Part shown: piece after piece, positions 23,685 to 37,146 of the stretch
How positions within the stretch are numbered: position 1 is the stretch's first letter
Layout: each line of letters opens with the position of its first letter
NCBI RefSeq assembly: GCF_905475395.1
Contig: NC_058340.1
Location: forward strand, 60,552,181-60,616,180
Length of the DNA: 64,000 nucleotides
Direction of reading: 5' to 3'
DNA from: Chrysoperla carnea
Taxonomy: Eukaryota; Arthropoda; Insecta; Neuroptera; Chrysopidae
The notes under the pieces: model-generated
The model's input: the letters and a program-made list of their open reading frames with translations, nothing else
Told to the model about the DNA's origin: nothing
Database searches by the model: none
Made by a program: the position numbers and the translations under genes

Positions 23685-26600
23685 TATATTTTCGGGGAAA
23701 ATATGACTAAAAAAAAAAACGACACAAAAATAAAAATACACGATAGCATTAATTCTTTTTATCAACGTTAAATATCATGAGTGATACATATATAAAATGT
23801 TGTGTGTTTATAGTCAGTCAGTCATTACATATATATGCAATAACTGCGCAATGACCAGTGCAATGACACGTGGTTATGTGACGTCATCTTTATTATACAC
23901 ATGCATTCAAGTGCATCGTGCTATATTTTTATTTGATTTAATAATAATTTGTGTTTTTATAAACCTCTATATGTAGATTGTAGGGTTAGTACCTACTGTA
24001 GGCTCTGTCTTTAGATCCTAGTCAGAAGATAGTATGCTAGTACCCCCATAGCCCTTTCCATTAGGTCCTATTTAGATGATAGTAACAAGAAAGGTAACAG
24101 TGAACTATTAAGGAAGGTGCCACATCTAAAATGTAAAAAGACAATTAATTTTACTTATCCAGCACAAATTCGGACTAAAAATTACATCTTTTGATTGCAT
24201 TGAAGCAAGAAAACGAAAAAAGGTGCATAGAGTTAAATGACACCTATTGAAATGTCAAAACAGACAACCATTTGAGTATAGGTTACAACCATCTGCCATT
24301 TGCGATATCAACTGTGGAAAGTATGCAAATTCAATTGCCTTCTATATATTTTACTGCTGCTACTCGGTGACTAATTTCTTCCCAGACACCACCAATAGAT
24401 TCTTAAAATTAGTAAATTTGCTTTTGTTGCATATATTGTTAAAATAAATCGCGATCTATTCGTTGGAACTGAGTTCGCAATGTCTATATTATATAGTTTA
24501 ACACTATGGTTACGCTTACGAGTTGACCTGTTTCTACCTCCAAGTAACTCCAAATCTATGGTAGAAATAGGAATAGATATGCTTGAATGGATAAATTGCG
24601 TTCTGTTTCTGCAACGATATTAGTAACCACATAATGTACATTGCAGAAAAAGGGACTACTAAATTTAAATTTGATTTTGAAATATTACTTCTAAATGGCT
24701 GCCTTTTTTTAATTTTTATCAGCATGAAATCACATGTCGACAGATTTGGCAAAGTTTTTGTTCACCAATTCCGAATAATGTTAGTTTTGAGGTGCCGAAG
24801 TTGCAGAATTTTTGGTCGTTTATTTAGTATCATGTCGTTTTGTTTTCGAGATGTTAAATTCTGTCGAAAAGTGAATTTTACCAGCATGGAATTTGCGGTT
24901 CCTATGCTAAAACTATGGTAAATATAAAATTTATAAAAACTATTATAAATCTTCAAGTATCTTCTACTTCACTATTCATCAAGCTGGCAATTCAACGGCA
25001 TATTTTTTATGATATAGTAGCGATATATGGTCTAAGAATAGTTGAATGTGCAAATCTTTTTGCTTTCGAGGTGATTTTGACAAGGATTAAGTCAGATATT
25101 ATTTGATACACAGAGAAAATGGCTAAAAAATGTATTTTTAGATAGAAAACATACCCTCCACATTACGTTTGTTACAGAGGTTAAAAGTTTACATTAATTT
25201 TATTTTTTCGGTTTGATTAAGTCAGTTATTTAGTTACTTTATATACCAAATTATTTAGTTACTTTATGTAACTATGCTATGACGGCAATTTTAAAAAGCA
25301 ACGATAAACTGTTGCAAAATATTACTAACTAACAAATTAAATTTTACTAACTTACCTTATAAAGTTTAACAGTTGATGATTTGAAACTGAAACAGAACAA
25401 AGAGATATTCAGGTGAGTTAAATTACTTCAAACAGGAAATTGATAGGTTTTTAAGATTCTTTAAGATTCACGTGTGGCTGAATTCTTTAGCTCTTAAATA
25501 AGCCTAGTTGGAATCTTCTACCTAATTTATTAAAGAAGTAACAGCCTTTTTACAACACGTCTATTTGCTGCAAAATTTCTAATAAATATCGTTTATCTCG
25601 AAAACGTTAACGATTAAAGGGGGTCACTTTATAACAAAAGATACTCAGAATTATTGGCTTAAGCGAGTTATCTAAAAATAAATAGGGCATTACTTTTGAA
25701 ATAACGATATAAGGGTCAAAATCTGGTATAACTGGAAGTGTCTGGTTGTCCAGAAGCTTCTAATGGGCGGTCACAGTGGGACACCTTGTATTTGACTCTT
25801 ATTTTCTAAATGGCTTTACAAGCTTATCCAAAATACCAAAAAAAAAAAACGATTCAGTAATTTTCAAAGTTCTGAATTCCATATTGACTTTAAACCATGT
25901 TAGTTTCTATTGAAGTTTGTTGAGCGTAGCTACCACACACCATCCAACTTCGAACAGTTCTCATGTTAACGGAAAGTTCGTAGATGTCACAATAAATAAA
26001 TTTACATTAACCACAAAACATCGTAAATGGATACTTAAATCGTACTTAACCCTGAAAATACATGGAAAAGGTCAAGCCACCTTGAATTACTACGAGCCTC
26101 CAGAGTAGTTACCAGTCTTCGCGCGAGATATAAAAATCTTCAAATTAAGATCGTCAATGCACAGTGCATGAGAATGGACTTTTTATGCAGAAACATAACT
26201 TTCAAGAGAGGAACCAACAATTCCACGAACTCAGTTTTATTTTATTCAGTAAAATAAAAAGAATATAATGAAAGAATTTAATTATCCTGGATTCGTATAC
26301 GTATAAAGTACTGTCTGTAAGTAAGATTGTAATTAAAAAACATGAATAATTGTTAATAATATAAATTTTTGTTCCAGAGATGGTACTATCACCATACCAT
26401 ATATTGAGAACAATAGTCAATAGCTCTTGTTGGTTGTTTGCTACATGTTTCAATATATTATTAATGTCGTATATATCTATATACATTTTAATATTATCTA
26501 TATATAATACAACAAAATGATGCTTCGAAGAAAATTATTCAATTCAAAGGAGAAGGAATTTAATTCTAAACCGTCCATTAATATTCATCTAAATTCTAGA

Positions 26601-26692
26601 CTCATCAATATTGTTATATTATTCTCTGTGTATAGATTCTTATTATACAGCTTGTCTCAGAAAAGTTAACCGTAAAAAATAAAATCATGTTA
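23685..26692. other. No supported gene
   Basis: Overlapping frames on both strands at 24247-25106 and 25917-26486 mirror each other and show no domain. TACAGCTTGTCTCAGAAAAG at 26646 may be an old element end. Confidence 0.5.
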
Positions 26693-27262
26693 AACAAGTG
26701 AAAACAAACAATTGACTGAATTAATTGTTGAAATACCATGCATAGTCAGTGTTGATTTCTTTATCACATAACACATACATACATGTGACACATACATAAC
26801 TGATATTCAAGTATGGTACATACTATAAAATTTCCGCCTAATTGGCGCCCGCACGGGTATACAGTGATGTTTACGAAAAAATGTTTCAAACAAAAGTTGT
26901 TTAATTTTTGATAAGGAACATTTTTTACACTTAAATTTTTGTTCTATCTCTAACGGTTTACAAGATGCATCCTACGGACCCAATTGACCTATGATGCTCA
27001 TTTACGAACTCGACTTCAATTTTTACGTCCTGAGTACGCTGTAAAAATTTCAGCTTGATATCTTTTTTCGTTTTTGAGTTATCGTGTTGGCAGACAGATG
27101 GACAAACTTTCAGACGGACAGCCAACCGAAAATGGACTTATTAGGTGATTTTGTAAACACCTATACCAAAATTTTGTTCATAGCATTGGTATTTTTAAGC
27201 GTTGAAAACTTGGGACTAAACTTAGTATACCTTGCATATTACATATATGCATGGTATAAAAA
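26693..27262 (+). mobile_element. Family A repeat, copy 4 (full length)
   Basis: AACAAGTGAAAACAAAC start, all internal blocks, intact terminal hairpin (TATACCTTGCATAT / ATATGCATGGTATA) and AAAA end. An open frame at 27084 runs through its right part but is not conserved in other copies, so it is not a gene. Confidence 0.85.
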
Positions 27263-27458
27263 TGCGGTGGATCATAACTCCCAATTTTATTTCCTACTTT
27301 CATGTAGAGTTGATTTATTTTATTAAGAGCGAGATCTACCAAACTTTAGAAGTGAATTTTTTTCTTAAGCATGGGTATACATTGATAAGGAAAATTTGAG
27401 TTGTGTATATCAGCACTAAATGAAATTACTGATCTCAAAAGACGTGGCTTTGTTAATG

Positions 27459-27828
27459 GGGGATAGGATTTAATTTTTTTATCACTTCAGATGAAGAATT
27501 CACACTTCACGAATAGAAAAGTGAAGTTGGTTTTTAAAAATTCTTTACTAGTAGGTATGCAAGATATGAACGTTTAAAATTCCTGACTAAACAAAGAGGA
27601 AGGATATTCACTAGTAACGTTATACTTGGATATCGTAGAAATTACATATAAAACTTTGTTTTGCTAAAAGGAGATGGACAACCTTTGAATGCAATCTTTG
27701 ATTGCTTATAACTTCTACGTTTTTTAATCAATTTTAATATCACTTTCAAATTTTGTCATGGTATCAAGTCCAGTTTTACATTTTTATGGGTAATATGGAT
27801 AATTCGACGTCAGGTTTATCCTCTATTG
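27459..27828 (+). repeat. Family F dispersed repeat, copy 2
   Basis: Direct-orientation partner of 17395-17760, similar over its full length; both copies end CCTCTATTG/CCCCTATTG. Confidence 0.75.
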
Positions 27829-29378
27829 CGCTTAAATCGCTCATTTCTTCCTTTTAAGAACTCAAATTGTTTCAATTGCTTCTTTGCGTTTTTGGGTTGT
27901 AATTCTATGCATCTTCTTTGTAAAACTAACGGAATATCTTTACCAAGGTTAAAAATATTGTGTAGGGTGATATTTTGAAAACCTTCGAAGAATTTCTTGA
28001 AAGAATCGTACTTCGCATAGAGGAAATAACACCCAAGCTAATATTCAAGCCTTGGTGGAGTTTTTTTAAACATAAATAAGGCTTCAGAATGGGTGTACAT
28101 ACCAATGCTTGGCAAATCAAAACTGGCCTTACCTCAACTCCATCGTTAATCTTAATATTTACTGCATTGGTTATCTGGTTATTTATTTATACTAACCTAA
28201 GAAGTGTTAAGCACATCAAAAATTTTTCAGTTTTTCACATTTTTCCTTTTCATTGCAAAAAGATAAGTTAAAAATTAATTCTGTAAAAACCAAACTTACG
28301 TCAAATGGATCAGAGCTGTGGGTAAGATCGGTTAATGTCGTGGTAAATACTGGTCTTCTAAGAATATTTTTCAAAATATTATTCCGTTTTTATCTGAATT
28401 AAAAATAATTAATATACTTACATTGTGGGTACTTGATACGCGGTAAAAAAATTTGGATACAAAAGCATTATAACAGGAAATATTAGACTCCGAGATATTG
28501 AGTGCGAAAAGAGGTTTTTAAAAGTTAAAGAAAGATAGGGAGTTTTAAAATTTTAAAATTCATGAGCTGGAGGGCTATTTTATCGGTAACTTTTGAAGAG
28601 ACTTAACTGGTAGCCGTTGAAGAATAGGCTATTGAAGAAAAGTTTTATAAATGATAAAGGAATTGCTTGACTGTATATACGTGCTTAGCCAGAAAGCGGA
28701 ATATATGTTGGGAAATGTGTTTAGAAAGAAGAAATAGATTTGGATTTTTATAAGAATAAAACTGGCTCAATTTATCTGTAATAAAATTATATTATGAATA
28801 AAATGCGCGTAATTTACTTCTTGCCAGCGATAACTATACACTCTGGTTGGATAGTAATTACTGTATTACTAAAAGTGCCAATTAAATAAGAAACTTATCT
28901 TACATTGACTGTTTCTTTATTATTAAATGATTAAAAATATTGTTTATCGGCATAAGATCAAATTTTTAAATGCCAATAGCTCAGTGGGGTGTCATTAGCT
29001 AAATGTATGTTAATTAATATGTAGTAATAATATAGTTTGATCGTTTTAATTTGTATAGAAAAAACAATATTGACGATAAGATTTGGAGTACCATTCGACG
29101 GACATTCATTACAAATATACTACCTTAAATGGTGGAGCCTTCACTTGGAGATAGAAAGACGTTCGAGATCCAGACGAAACTTTCTCCATACTGTTCGAAT
29201 CAAAAAAAGTAAAAAAAGGTTTGTTGGTCAAAATATGTCAACAAAAAATGTATTTCCACCAAATGGTTAAGTTCTGTCTTAAATATAAAAATCTGTAGGT
29301 ATTAAAGATTTAAACAGCGTAAAATTACTCAGTGTGGCATTTTGGAATTATCTGATCTACAATTTTCGTTTGAACTAA
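27829..29378. other. No supported gene
   Basis: Frames at 27926, 28089 and 29037 have no recognised features. Confidence 0.5.
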
Positions 29379-29885
29379 TTAACCGACTTCAAAAAAAAAA
29401 GGAGGAGGTTATAAATTTGACTGTATTTTTTTGTGTGTGTTACCTCAGAACTTTCGACTGTGTAAACCGATTTTGATGATACTTTATCTATTTGAAAGCT
29501 GGTTCTTTCCGTGTGGTCCCATTTTATTTTGGCCTAGCTCTGACAACAGCATCTATTAGAAAACCATAGAAGTCTTAAATTTGCATATAGTATGCACGAC
29601 AACAGGACGAATAACTTAATATCATGCCAACCGATTTCGATGATTCTTTTTTAGTGATAATTTAGTTAGTGTACTTCAGATTCACTAAAAATCACAAAAT
29701 AATAAAAAATTTTTAACAAAAAGAAAACCGACTTCAAAAGAAAAACTTTTCCAAAACAAATTAATATGCACTAAAAAGTTAACAAATAATGATAATATAA
29801 TGTAGTTCAAATTATTGTTATTTTTAGAGTCTGTGTCAGCCAAGCTAATGTAGCACTCTGAAATGTTCTGTCGGAGTTGTTTGTA
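29379..29885 (+). repeat. Family C dispersed repeat
   Basis: Starts AACCGACTTCAAAAAAAAAA, then GGAGGAGGTT, and contains AAACCGATTTTGATGATAC and CCAACCGATTTCGATGATTC, features I recall from widespread insect repeats with an AACCGACTTCA end. Its right part (29698-29885) matches one arm of the foldback at 46897. No coding frame. Confidence 0.6.
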
Positions 29886-30003
29886 CATAAATTGTCGTAT
29901 ATCCTAAAAACTTTATTAAATCAAATTCCTAAGAATTTGCTTCGTTTCTTCTTCTTTTAACATACACAATACAGGTAAGTTTAGAATTATTTTTAAATAA
30001 CAG

Positions 30004-30168
30004 AATTTGAACAACTGCTTTGCTTATTTATATTCATTTACAAGAAATATGGAACAAATGGACCAAAACGCATCTAAAGATGTATATTTCGCAAAATTGT
30101 CGACTTTCTTTTATCAAACAGCTTCCATCACCTGCGCAAATATCATCTGTTCGTTAAAAGTTCTTAAG
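30004..30168 (+). CDS. Exon-like ORF, unrecognised protein (short)
   Basis: Acceptor-like TTTTTAAATAACAG before 30004 and donor AAG|GTAATT after 30168; both are phase 0 in the open frame. The 55 codons include FTRNMEQMDQNASKDVYFAK and TASITCANIICSLKVLK. Same strand and donor style as the exon candidate at 58294, so the two could belong to one long gene, but nothing proves it. Not recognised. Confidence 0.22.
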
Positions 30169-30702
30169 GTAATTATTTATAACAGAAATAGTTATTTTAC
30201 CCGTCAGTAAGTATTATTTTTCTTTATTTATGGTCAACGAGTTTTCTCGTAAAAATAGAAATACATATGAAATTGAGGCTACAATGGTAATAAATTTGAA
30301 TATCCACAATATATTTTTTTCAAGGCCCGTAGATAAAATGTCGAAAACCTTGTCGATTTAATTCTGTTCGTACATCAACCTATTAGCACTTAGTCATCAA
30401 CATATAATATGAATCACGCGATATTGTTTGGATGAAAAGTGCGTGTCTACTCTATCAACGAATAAAAATATTGTTAACAACTTTGTCGGTTAATTTGTTT
30501 GTGGTATGAGGGAATCGACTTTTTTAAATAACAGATATATTCGAAATTATTAGAAGTTGTTGAAATTCCAGGTAAAAATGACGGTTGTTCATGGGGATAT
30601 TTCACATGTGAGTAAGACATAATAATTTCTTTTGAAACTACTACAATTTGGAGGCTTTCTGTGAAACTTTTTTCCCGAAATCACTTAAAAATGTTATAAA
30701 TC

Positions 30703-30965
30703 GATCTAGGATCGTTCTGGTCAAAAGCTCTCACGGCCACTAAATTTTTACGAGTTTTCTAGCTACATGCAATCAAAGCTACGAATATATTAAAGTTTTA
30801 GTATGTGACTAGGAAAATGGCTCTCTTATTTTTTAACGGATAGTTTTCGAGCTACGGGATATATAACTATAATGTATGAGTATCTTAATCACTCTTAGCT
30901 CGAAAATTATACGTTAAAAAATTTTGTGGCGGTGAGATCCTTTGGTCAGAACCATCCTAAGAAAA
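30703..30965. repeat. Foldback repeat
   Basis: Left arm (30703-30775; CTAGGATCGTTCTGGTCAAA, CTCACGGCCAC) pairs with right arm (30893-30965; GTGGCGGTGAGATC, TTGGTCAGAACCATCCTAAG). Arms of about 65-70 bp with scattered mismatches. No ORF. Confidence 0.65.
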
Positions 30966-31553
30966 TTTTGGGGGTTGTTTGTAAAAGTTGATCAAAAAGT
31001 CATTTTGCTTGTCATATAGATACTATAAATAAAAGAAACTATTTGCTTTGAGCGCCCATAGCTCGAAAACTACTCGAATGTGTGAAGAATGTGTACGCCT
31101 GAATGGACGTCATATTATTGAAAGAGAGTAAGAGTACAGTTAATTTTTATTTGTTTTGTACTGACTTCGTTATTCAAGTTTAGTTTCTGTGTTTTGAGAA
31201 AAGTTATTCGTATTTTTATGAGAAGCATTTTTGCAACTCAAGTTTTGTCCTTTTGAAAAAATAATAGAAAAACCCATGAAGCTAATATATTCTGGCTAAG
31301 AATAAATTTTGACTTGATCGGAAAAATTAACAAGAGATTTATAAATGAAAAGAAAATAATATCTGTTCCCGTCAAAAAATTTGAACACGTATGTTTTCTT
31401 GATTGCAGAATTAAAGACAGGAGTAGGGCTTCTTTAAATGAATAAATCTTTGACAACAGAGATATTTAAATCCTTAATTTTTGAGAGTTCCATAATTTTT
31501 GAGTAGAAAAATATTAAAGTAGGTTTTTTAGGTTTACTTAGGAGTATGTATAT

Positions 31554-32210
31554 ATTTATACCATGTATATATGAAATATACATAGTATTATAAGTTTAGT
31601 CCCAAGTTTGTAACGCCTAAAAATATTGATGCTACAAAAAAAAAATTGGTATAGGTGTTCATAAAATCACCTAATTAATCCATTTCCGGTTGTCCGTCCG
31701 TCCGTCCGTCCGTCCGTCTGTGGTCACGATTACTCAAAAACGAAAAGAGATATCAAGCTGAAATTTTTACAGCGTGCTTAGGACGTAAAAAGTGAGGTCA
31801 AGTTCGTAAATGAGCAACATGGGTCAATTGGGTCATGGGTCCGTAGTACCCATCTTGTAAACCGTTAGAGATAGAATAAAAGTTTAAATGTAAAAAATGT
31901 TCCTTACAAAAAAATAAACAACTTTTGTTTGAAACATTTTTTTGTAAACATCACTGTTTACCCACGAGGGCGTTAATTAGGTACAAATTTTATAGTATGT
32001 ATTAATATAGGAATATCAAAGTGAATATCTTTTGTTATTTACATGACGTCAAAAAAAACAAACGATTGCGCATCAACACTTGCGCATTATATGAGAATAT
32101 CAGTTAAATATGTCAGATATGTATGTATGTGAAATGTGACAGAGTTATCAACACTGCCTATACATGGTATTTCAACAATTAACTCAGTCAATTGTTTGTT
32201 TTCACTTGTT
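31554..32210 (-). mobile_element. Family A repeat, copy 5
   Basis: Reverse orientation: TATACCATGTATATATG at the left and TTTTCACTTGTT at the right. The microsatellite is six CCGT units before CTGTGG. The first ~390 bases match copy 8 (47645) without visible difference apart from microsatellite length. The right part is longer than in other copies. Confidence 0.85.
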
Positions 32211-32225
32211 TTTTTAAATTTGTGT

Positions 32226-32515
32226 CCCCATTACCGTGCTCATACATCCTTAATTAGTCGGGCGCAACGGGTTTTTTATGTTTTCAATAATTTATTAAGG
32301 TTTTTACATTAATTTAAATAGTTTTTTTTTTTTTAATTTCCACCGATTATTTTTATAGAAATCTATGAAAACATATCATCCATCTACAGTACTTTCTCAT
32401 AAGACCAATGTTAAATATGCCTACTTTTCAAGTGATTTATTTATTTAAATAATCGGGCAACCCTCCCTAAAATTTTCATTAATTTGGACATAGTCCAAGT
32501 AGAAAATTGTGAAGT
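32226..32515 (-). repeat. Family D dispersed repeat, copy 1
   Basis: CCGTGCTCATACATCCTTAA end, then ATTTCCACCGATTATTTTT, AAGACCAATGTTAAATATGC and CATTAATTTGGACATAGTCC. Same blocks, in the opposite orientation, at 54890 and 57680. Confidence 0.65.
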
Positions 32516-33394
32516 AGAAAAATAAAAAATTAAATTCTTTTTATGCCTTTTTATATTCCTATAATATGAATCGTATAAGATGTTGTTTTGGTTCACAAAT
32601 GTTTATTTTTAATTTTTTTTATAATAATTTAGAAAGACCACTTGTCAGTTTCATACTTACAGATAGATATAATACATACGTATAAAGTACATTACACACA
32701 TATATAAATAAATAATATTGGATTATTATGTTATGTTTATGAATAAATTTGCAATAAAAATAATTTATTGATTGGATTCTATTGCTTAATTAAAAATAAG
32801 TTTTTAGTTTGTGACCAGTCCAGCAGTCTCAGTGGTATCTCTACCACACATGTTATATATTAAATATGGGTATTGTATAAATACCAATAGTCGTCGCATA
32901 TTAACAAGTGCAAAATATGTTTATTTTAAATTATAAAATATCGATTTTGGTTTTAATCCTCTCACAATTATAAAATAACTATAATTTATACTTTTTAATA
33001 AAATTAAAAGAAATTGTTTTGGTATGGGATATGTGAAAAGGTCATATTCGTTGTTTTAGTGTTTAGCCCCAAAGATCCTTCTGTAAAAAAAACATGGTAA
33101 TAAAAATATTATATTTCAAAAAATGTTAAAATTATCCAATGTCGCAGAAATGGTGGAGTTATTATTCGAATATAATCAGCTCATTAAGAAAGAATGCAGA
33201 TAACACTTATTGTCAGTAGATGAAATATACGGGAAACGCTAATTTCAAATGTTAGTTTCAAAGACACACATCTTATACAGGTATTGGATTCGAAGTTTTC
33301 ATGATTAATTAAAACCTCACTTTGATTTATAAATGATAAACATTAGACGAACACTTAAAAGTAGTCTATACTCTAAGTAGTCAAACAGTCAAAG

Positions 33395-33428
33395 ACTAAC
33401 ACCTTAGACCGCTCGGCCATTTAGGCTT
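33395..33428 (-). repeat. Head fragment of SINE family 1 or tRNA-like relic
   Basis: On the minus strand AGCCTAAATGGCCGAGCGG, then TCTAAGG, matches the first part of the SINE at 6600, including box A. No box B follows, so it is a truncated piece and not a tRNA gene. Confidence 0.6.
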
Positions 33429-33449
33429 AATTTTAAATTACAAAACACG

Positions 33450-33695
33450 CAAATTCAAAAAATTTTTTGCTTTCAATAATTAATGTTTTAATTTTAATTT
33501 AAATGATTTTTTTTTAAATTTCCACCGACTTTGGAGAAACGTATGAAAACAAATCATCCACCTACCGTTCTGCCATAAGACCAATGTGAAATATGTTTTT
33601 TTTTTTAATCATTTATTTATTAAAATAATGGAGTAAATGTCCCTAAAATTTTCAGAATTGATTTAGACTTAGTCCAACTTCATATAAAAAATTAC
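33450..33695 (-). repeat. Family D dispersed repeat, copy 2
   Basis: AATTTCCACCGACTTTGGAG, CATAAGACCAATGTGAAATA and GATTTAGACTTAGTCCAACT match copies 1 and 3. The GTGCTCAT end is missing. Confidence 0.65.
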
Positions 33696-33778
33696 AAGCT
33701 TTTTATTTAAAATTGCCCTGGCGATCGTACATCTTATTATTTATAGCTCATATATTGCTGTCCAAGCATTCGCAACGT

Positions 33779-34192
33779 ACTATAAATGCGAAGTAAGCAT
33801 GTTTGTTTGTTACGCTTTCACGATAAAACTAGCGAATGGTTTTTAATGAAACTGTACAGCAATATAGCTCATACTTTAGAATAACACATGAGATATAATT
33901 TATAAATATATATTAATAAAAAAAAATTAATTTAATTTGACATTACCATAAATTACAGATTTCTGTAAAAATGGTCAATATAAAATATTTCACGGCCATC
34001 TTTTCTGATATACTCAATGAATAATTACGACTATTATACATTTAAAAAAAAATAGAAAACTATACATATATCTTACCTGTGTAAAACAATACTTACCATT
34101 ATTTCAAATGTTATAGAAAGGGGATAAGCGAGAGAAATCATTATCAATCTTTACTTTTAAACACAGCGAAGCGGGTGGGTATCACTCTAGTT
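33779..34192 (-). repeat. Family E dispersed repeat, copy 1
   Basis: Reverse complement of 52591-53022: TTGTTACGCTTTCACGATAA, ATTTCTGTAAAAATGGTCAA, CACGGCCATCTTTTC, TGTGTAAAACAATACTTACC and GCGAAGCGGGTGGGTATCAC. Confidence 0.75.
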
Positions 34193-36014
34193 TAGAGAAT
34201 AAATTCTGTTAGTTGTCAATCTCAAAATATTCTTAGTTTCAAAAAATTAAATGTTGACTGCTCTTGTGCATTTACAACATTGCAGCACATCTTCTGAACA
34301 AAACAAAAATAACAATTTGTATTTTTGTAACCATGGTCACGTAATATTATTAATAATAATAATAATAATATACAGTACACATAATGTACATAATATAAAT
34401 AAATTCTTTGCGTACACTATGATTATGCATTATAATAATATCGGGACAGGGCACAATCGTCACGATTCGTGAAACACAAATTATAAACAAACAAAAAATT
34501 GGGACATTTAATACACACAAAACTATATAATATACTAACATAGTTGTGTAAAAAAACGAATAATGAATATCTATGGTATATGGTGTTACACTAAGAGCCA
34601 AGTCTCATAAATTTTGATCGTGAGATGACCCTCTTGTACTAGTACATACCCAGAAATCTGTCTGTATACTCGCTTCACAATTTACTGAATTTCGGTTTTA
34701 AGAGTTTGTTTAAATAAAATCCAGTCGTTTTAAGAATTTTTAGCGTCTTCTCGATCACAACATTTTGTACAGCGTTCAAGATAACCAAGATGTTTTCTAA
34801 GGTAGGTAATCAAAGCAACAAAAAAATGTGTTCCAAGAGGGTCTATGCGTTTAGTACAAAATTTAATGGTAAATAACTATTACTTCTTTGATTAATTTTT
34901 TTGTTCGTTTTTTTGAAAATAAAAAGAAAAGTTCTGATATAAATAAATAATAAATACGAGGATATTGGGAAAGTCAATTTGTCATGCGGCAAACGGCGAT
35001 TAACAATAGAGCTACGATTACAGGCTTAAACAGGGTTTCAGCAGGCATTGAATAAAGGCATTGACTAGGTTTCCATCAAATTGTTAGATCTCATTTTTTT
35101 CTTGAAATTCCCACATGTGAAATTTTTTTAGCAATTTCAAATTGCTTAAAATATTGTAAACTAAGATATTTTTTTACTTAGTTCATTGGTGTGAACTAAG
35201 ACAAGAACCAAAAAGGTTCCGTGCAGAATCAAATTTTGGGAATCTTGGCTCGTGGTATATACAATATATTTCATACATTATAGAAAATAATTATATAATA
35301 GATAAAAATCTTTGTCTATCATAGATAATACATATTTTAAAAAAAAGTAGCAGTGTTCTCTAATTACGTAATATTTATTTTGTATGTAAAATACGTTATT
35401 GTATTGTTGAAATAGAGAAAAACAGTACAGTTCATACATTATAAAGTAGACAATTAATTTTAGAGAACAGTAAACTTTCGCTTAAATTATTTTCTTTCGT
35501 CTTCGCTTGCTTTTTTATACAATTTTTAGTCTTCAACTAAAAAGGTGGCTATTATAAGCTTGCCTTTCTTTATATTTGTCTGTGACATAGTATACTCACA
35601 AATTTTATTTTGAAATTTTACTATCAGCAAAAATACTAGTTTTAGTAAAGCAGGTTTAGTAAAAATACAATCTTAATCTTTATAAATAAATATTTTTTGG
35701 TTCTTTAATCAATATATTAATTTTATCCAGTATTTTTGAAATCAAAAATGTTATTTCACAAACTGTTATATCGATAATAATCGAATCAAATTTTTGTAAA
35801 CAAATTTACTGGCAAGACTTGTAGACATAACGTGAATTGATGTTAACGCAAAATAAGCAAATTTGTATGTCTTTAACACTGAATATTTTCGTTTTTTTTG
35901 TGATTAAAACTTATTTCATTTTCGAGTTCAGTTTCAGTTTTAGTTTTACCAAGTCAAGTGATATTTCGTGTACGCTTTACTCGTTAATAGACCAACCGAA
36001 TTGCATTTTTTTAA
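34193..36014. other. No gene seen
   Basis: AT-rich; contains the TAA microsatellite at 34348. Confidence 0.55.
34348..34370 (+). repeat. (ATA/TAA)n microsatellite
   Basis: Short run of TAA units; it explains the Tyr- and Ile-rich chance frames on both strands. Confidence 0.9.
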
Positions 36015-36683
36015 GGAAAAAATTAGTTGCAGGATCGGACCCATTTTTTTGTGTAGGACTAAATGTGTATAACTGAGGAAAAATATTTAAAACAGCTGAA
36101 TTTGGCCGGAAAGGGGTGCGCCGGGGGTGGAAATAGGGAGCAAGTGGTTTTTAGCGATTTGTGGTTCAAGTATTAATTATACAGAAAAAAGTTAAATAGA
36201 AAAGTTCTTGGCAATAAAAAAATACATAACTTTTGTGCTTACCATTTTTTCACATAACCTCAAATTTAACGAGTAAAATGTAAAAAACTAATTTTTTTGT
36301 TTTTAGCGTTTCTTTTTTAGAAAAAAAAATCGGAAAAACTGGATATGTTGAGGAAACGTTCTGTGTTTTATTACCAACAAATTGTTTTTTTATTTTTAAA
36401 AAAAAGTTAAATAGTTTTTGAGATATTCAATTTTTTGGCAAAAACCACCCCTTTTTTCAGCTGGATGAACAATCTATTTTTTTTCATCGTATAGTGTTGA
36501 CCATGGTCTCATTTTCTTTGTTAGGATGTATATTTTCATTTAAAAAAGTAAAAACATATCATTGCAATGAAAAAACATTGTTGAAATCGCCAAAAACTAA
36601 AAATTCAATTTTTTCATTTACACATTTTTTCAATGTCTATGATAATTATACAATTAAAAATTAAAAACGTTATAATTAATATT
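36015..36683 (+). repeat. Left long inverted arm
   Basis: Pairs with 37650-38320. Contains GGATCGGACCC, GGCCGGAAAGGGG and CCATGGTCTCATTTTC, each found in reverse complement in the right arm. No long open frame with recognisable features. Confidence 0.85.
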
Positions 36684-36858
36684 TTTGCTATCTGACATTT
36701 TATATATAAATATTAAAAAAAATTTCATTATCATTGCTGGGAATATTAGTTTTTTAAAAATAATTGAAAGAAAAAAAAAATTTTAGAATTTGGAACAGTT
36801 TTATATTTTTAATATTATACAAACTTAAACTTAAACTCCTCAAATTATTTTCTCGCCG

Positions 36859-37146
36859 TTAATTTTCTTCGTTCTCTTCGGGTTCTTCTTCTTTTTCTTT
36901 CTCTTCCTGGTCGATTATTGACGCAGGTTCTACAGCAATTCCTTGTTCTTCATCTTGATCAGAATCGTCATTACGGTCATAAAATACCACCTCAGCATTA
37001 GTGCAGTTTTCTAAATCGTGACAGTTAGTACATAAATTAGTACATTTTAAGGCATGTTTTCTGCAACTACATTTGGAGGTTGTACATCCTTTTTCACACT
37101 TGCAAGAAATTCTGTCCAATAGATTTTCCAATTTTTGAAATAACAT
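36859..37146 (-). pseudogene. Truncated ORF with CXC-type cysteine-rich motif
   Basis: A 95-residue open frame. Residues about 14-48 hold nine cysteines in the order CKCEKGC, CSCRKHALKC, CTNC and C, the pattern of tesmin/TSO1-like CXC domains, which also occur at the C-terminus of several transposase- or integrase-like proteins. An acidic tail follows (DRNDDSDQDEEQG, then Glu/Lys-rich). The first codons derive from the adjoining Family A insertion, so this is the C-terminal piece of a longer protein whose catalytic part is gone. Its place between long inverted repeats suggests a transposon-encoded protein; no catalytic motif is left to name a superfamily. Confidence 0.6.

Noticed and set aside
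24534-25106. Overlapping frames on both strands
   Set aside because: They mirror each other in low-complexity AT-rich DNA; neither strand shows a domain.
27084-27326. 80-codon frame inside Family A copy 4
   Set aside because: Frame is not kept in other Family A copies.
29960-29978. Perfect donor-like CAG|GTAAGT at 29972
   Set aside because: No open frame with coding character leads into it; it may be chance near the 30004 exon candidate.
31681-31730. CRISPR-like short tandem repeats
   Set aside because: CCGT units are a microsatellite within Family A; no spacers.
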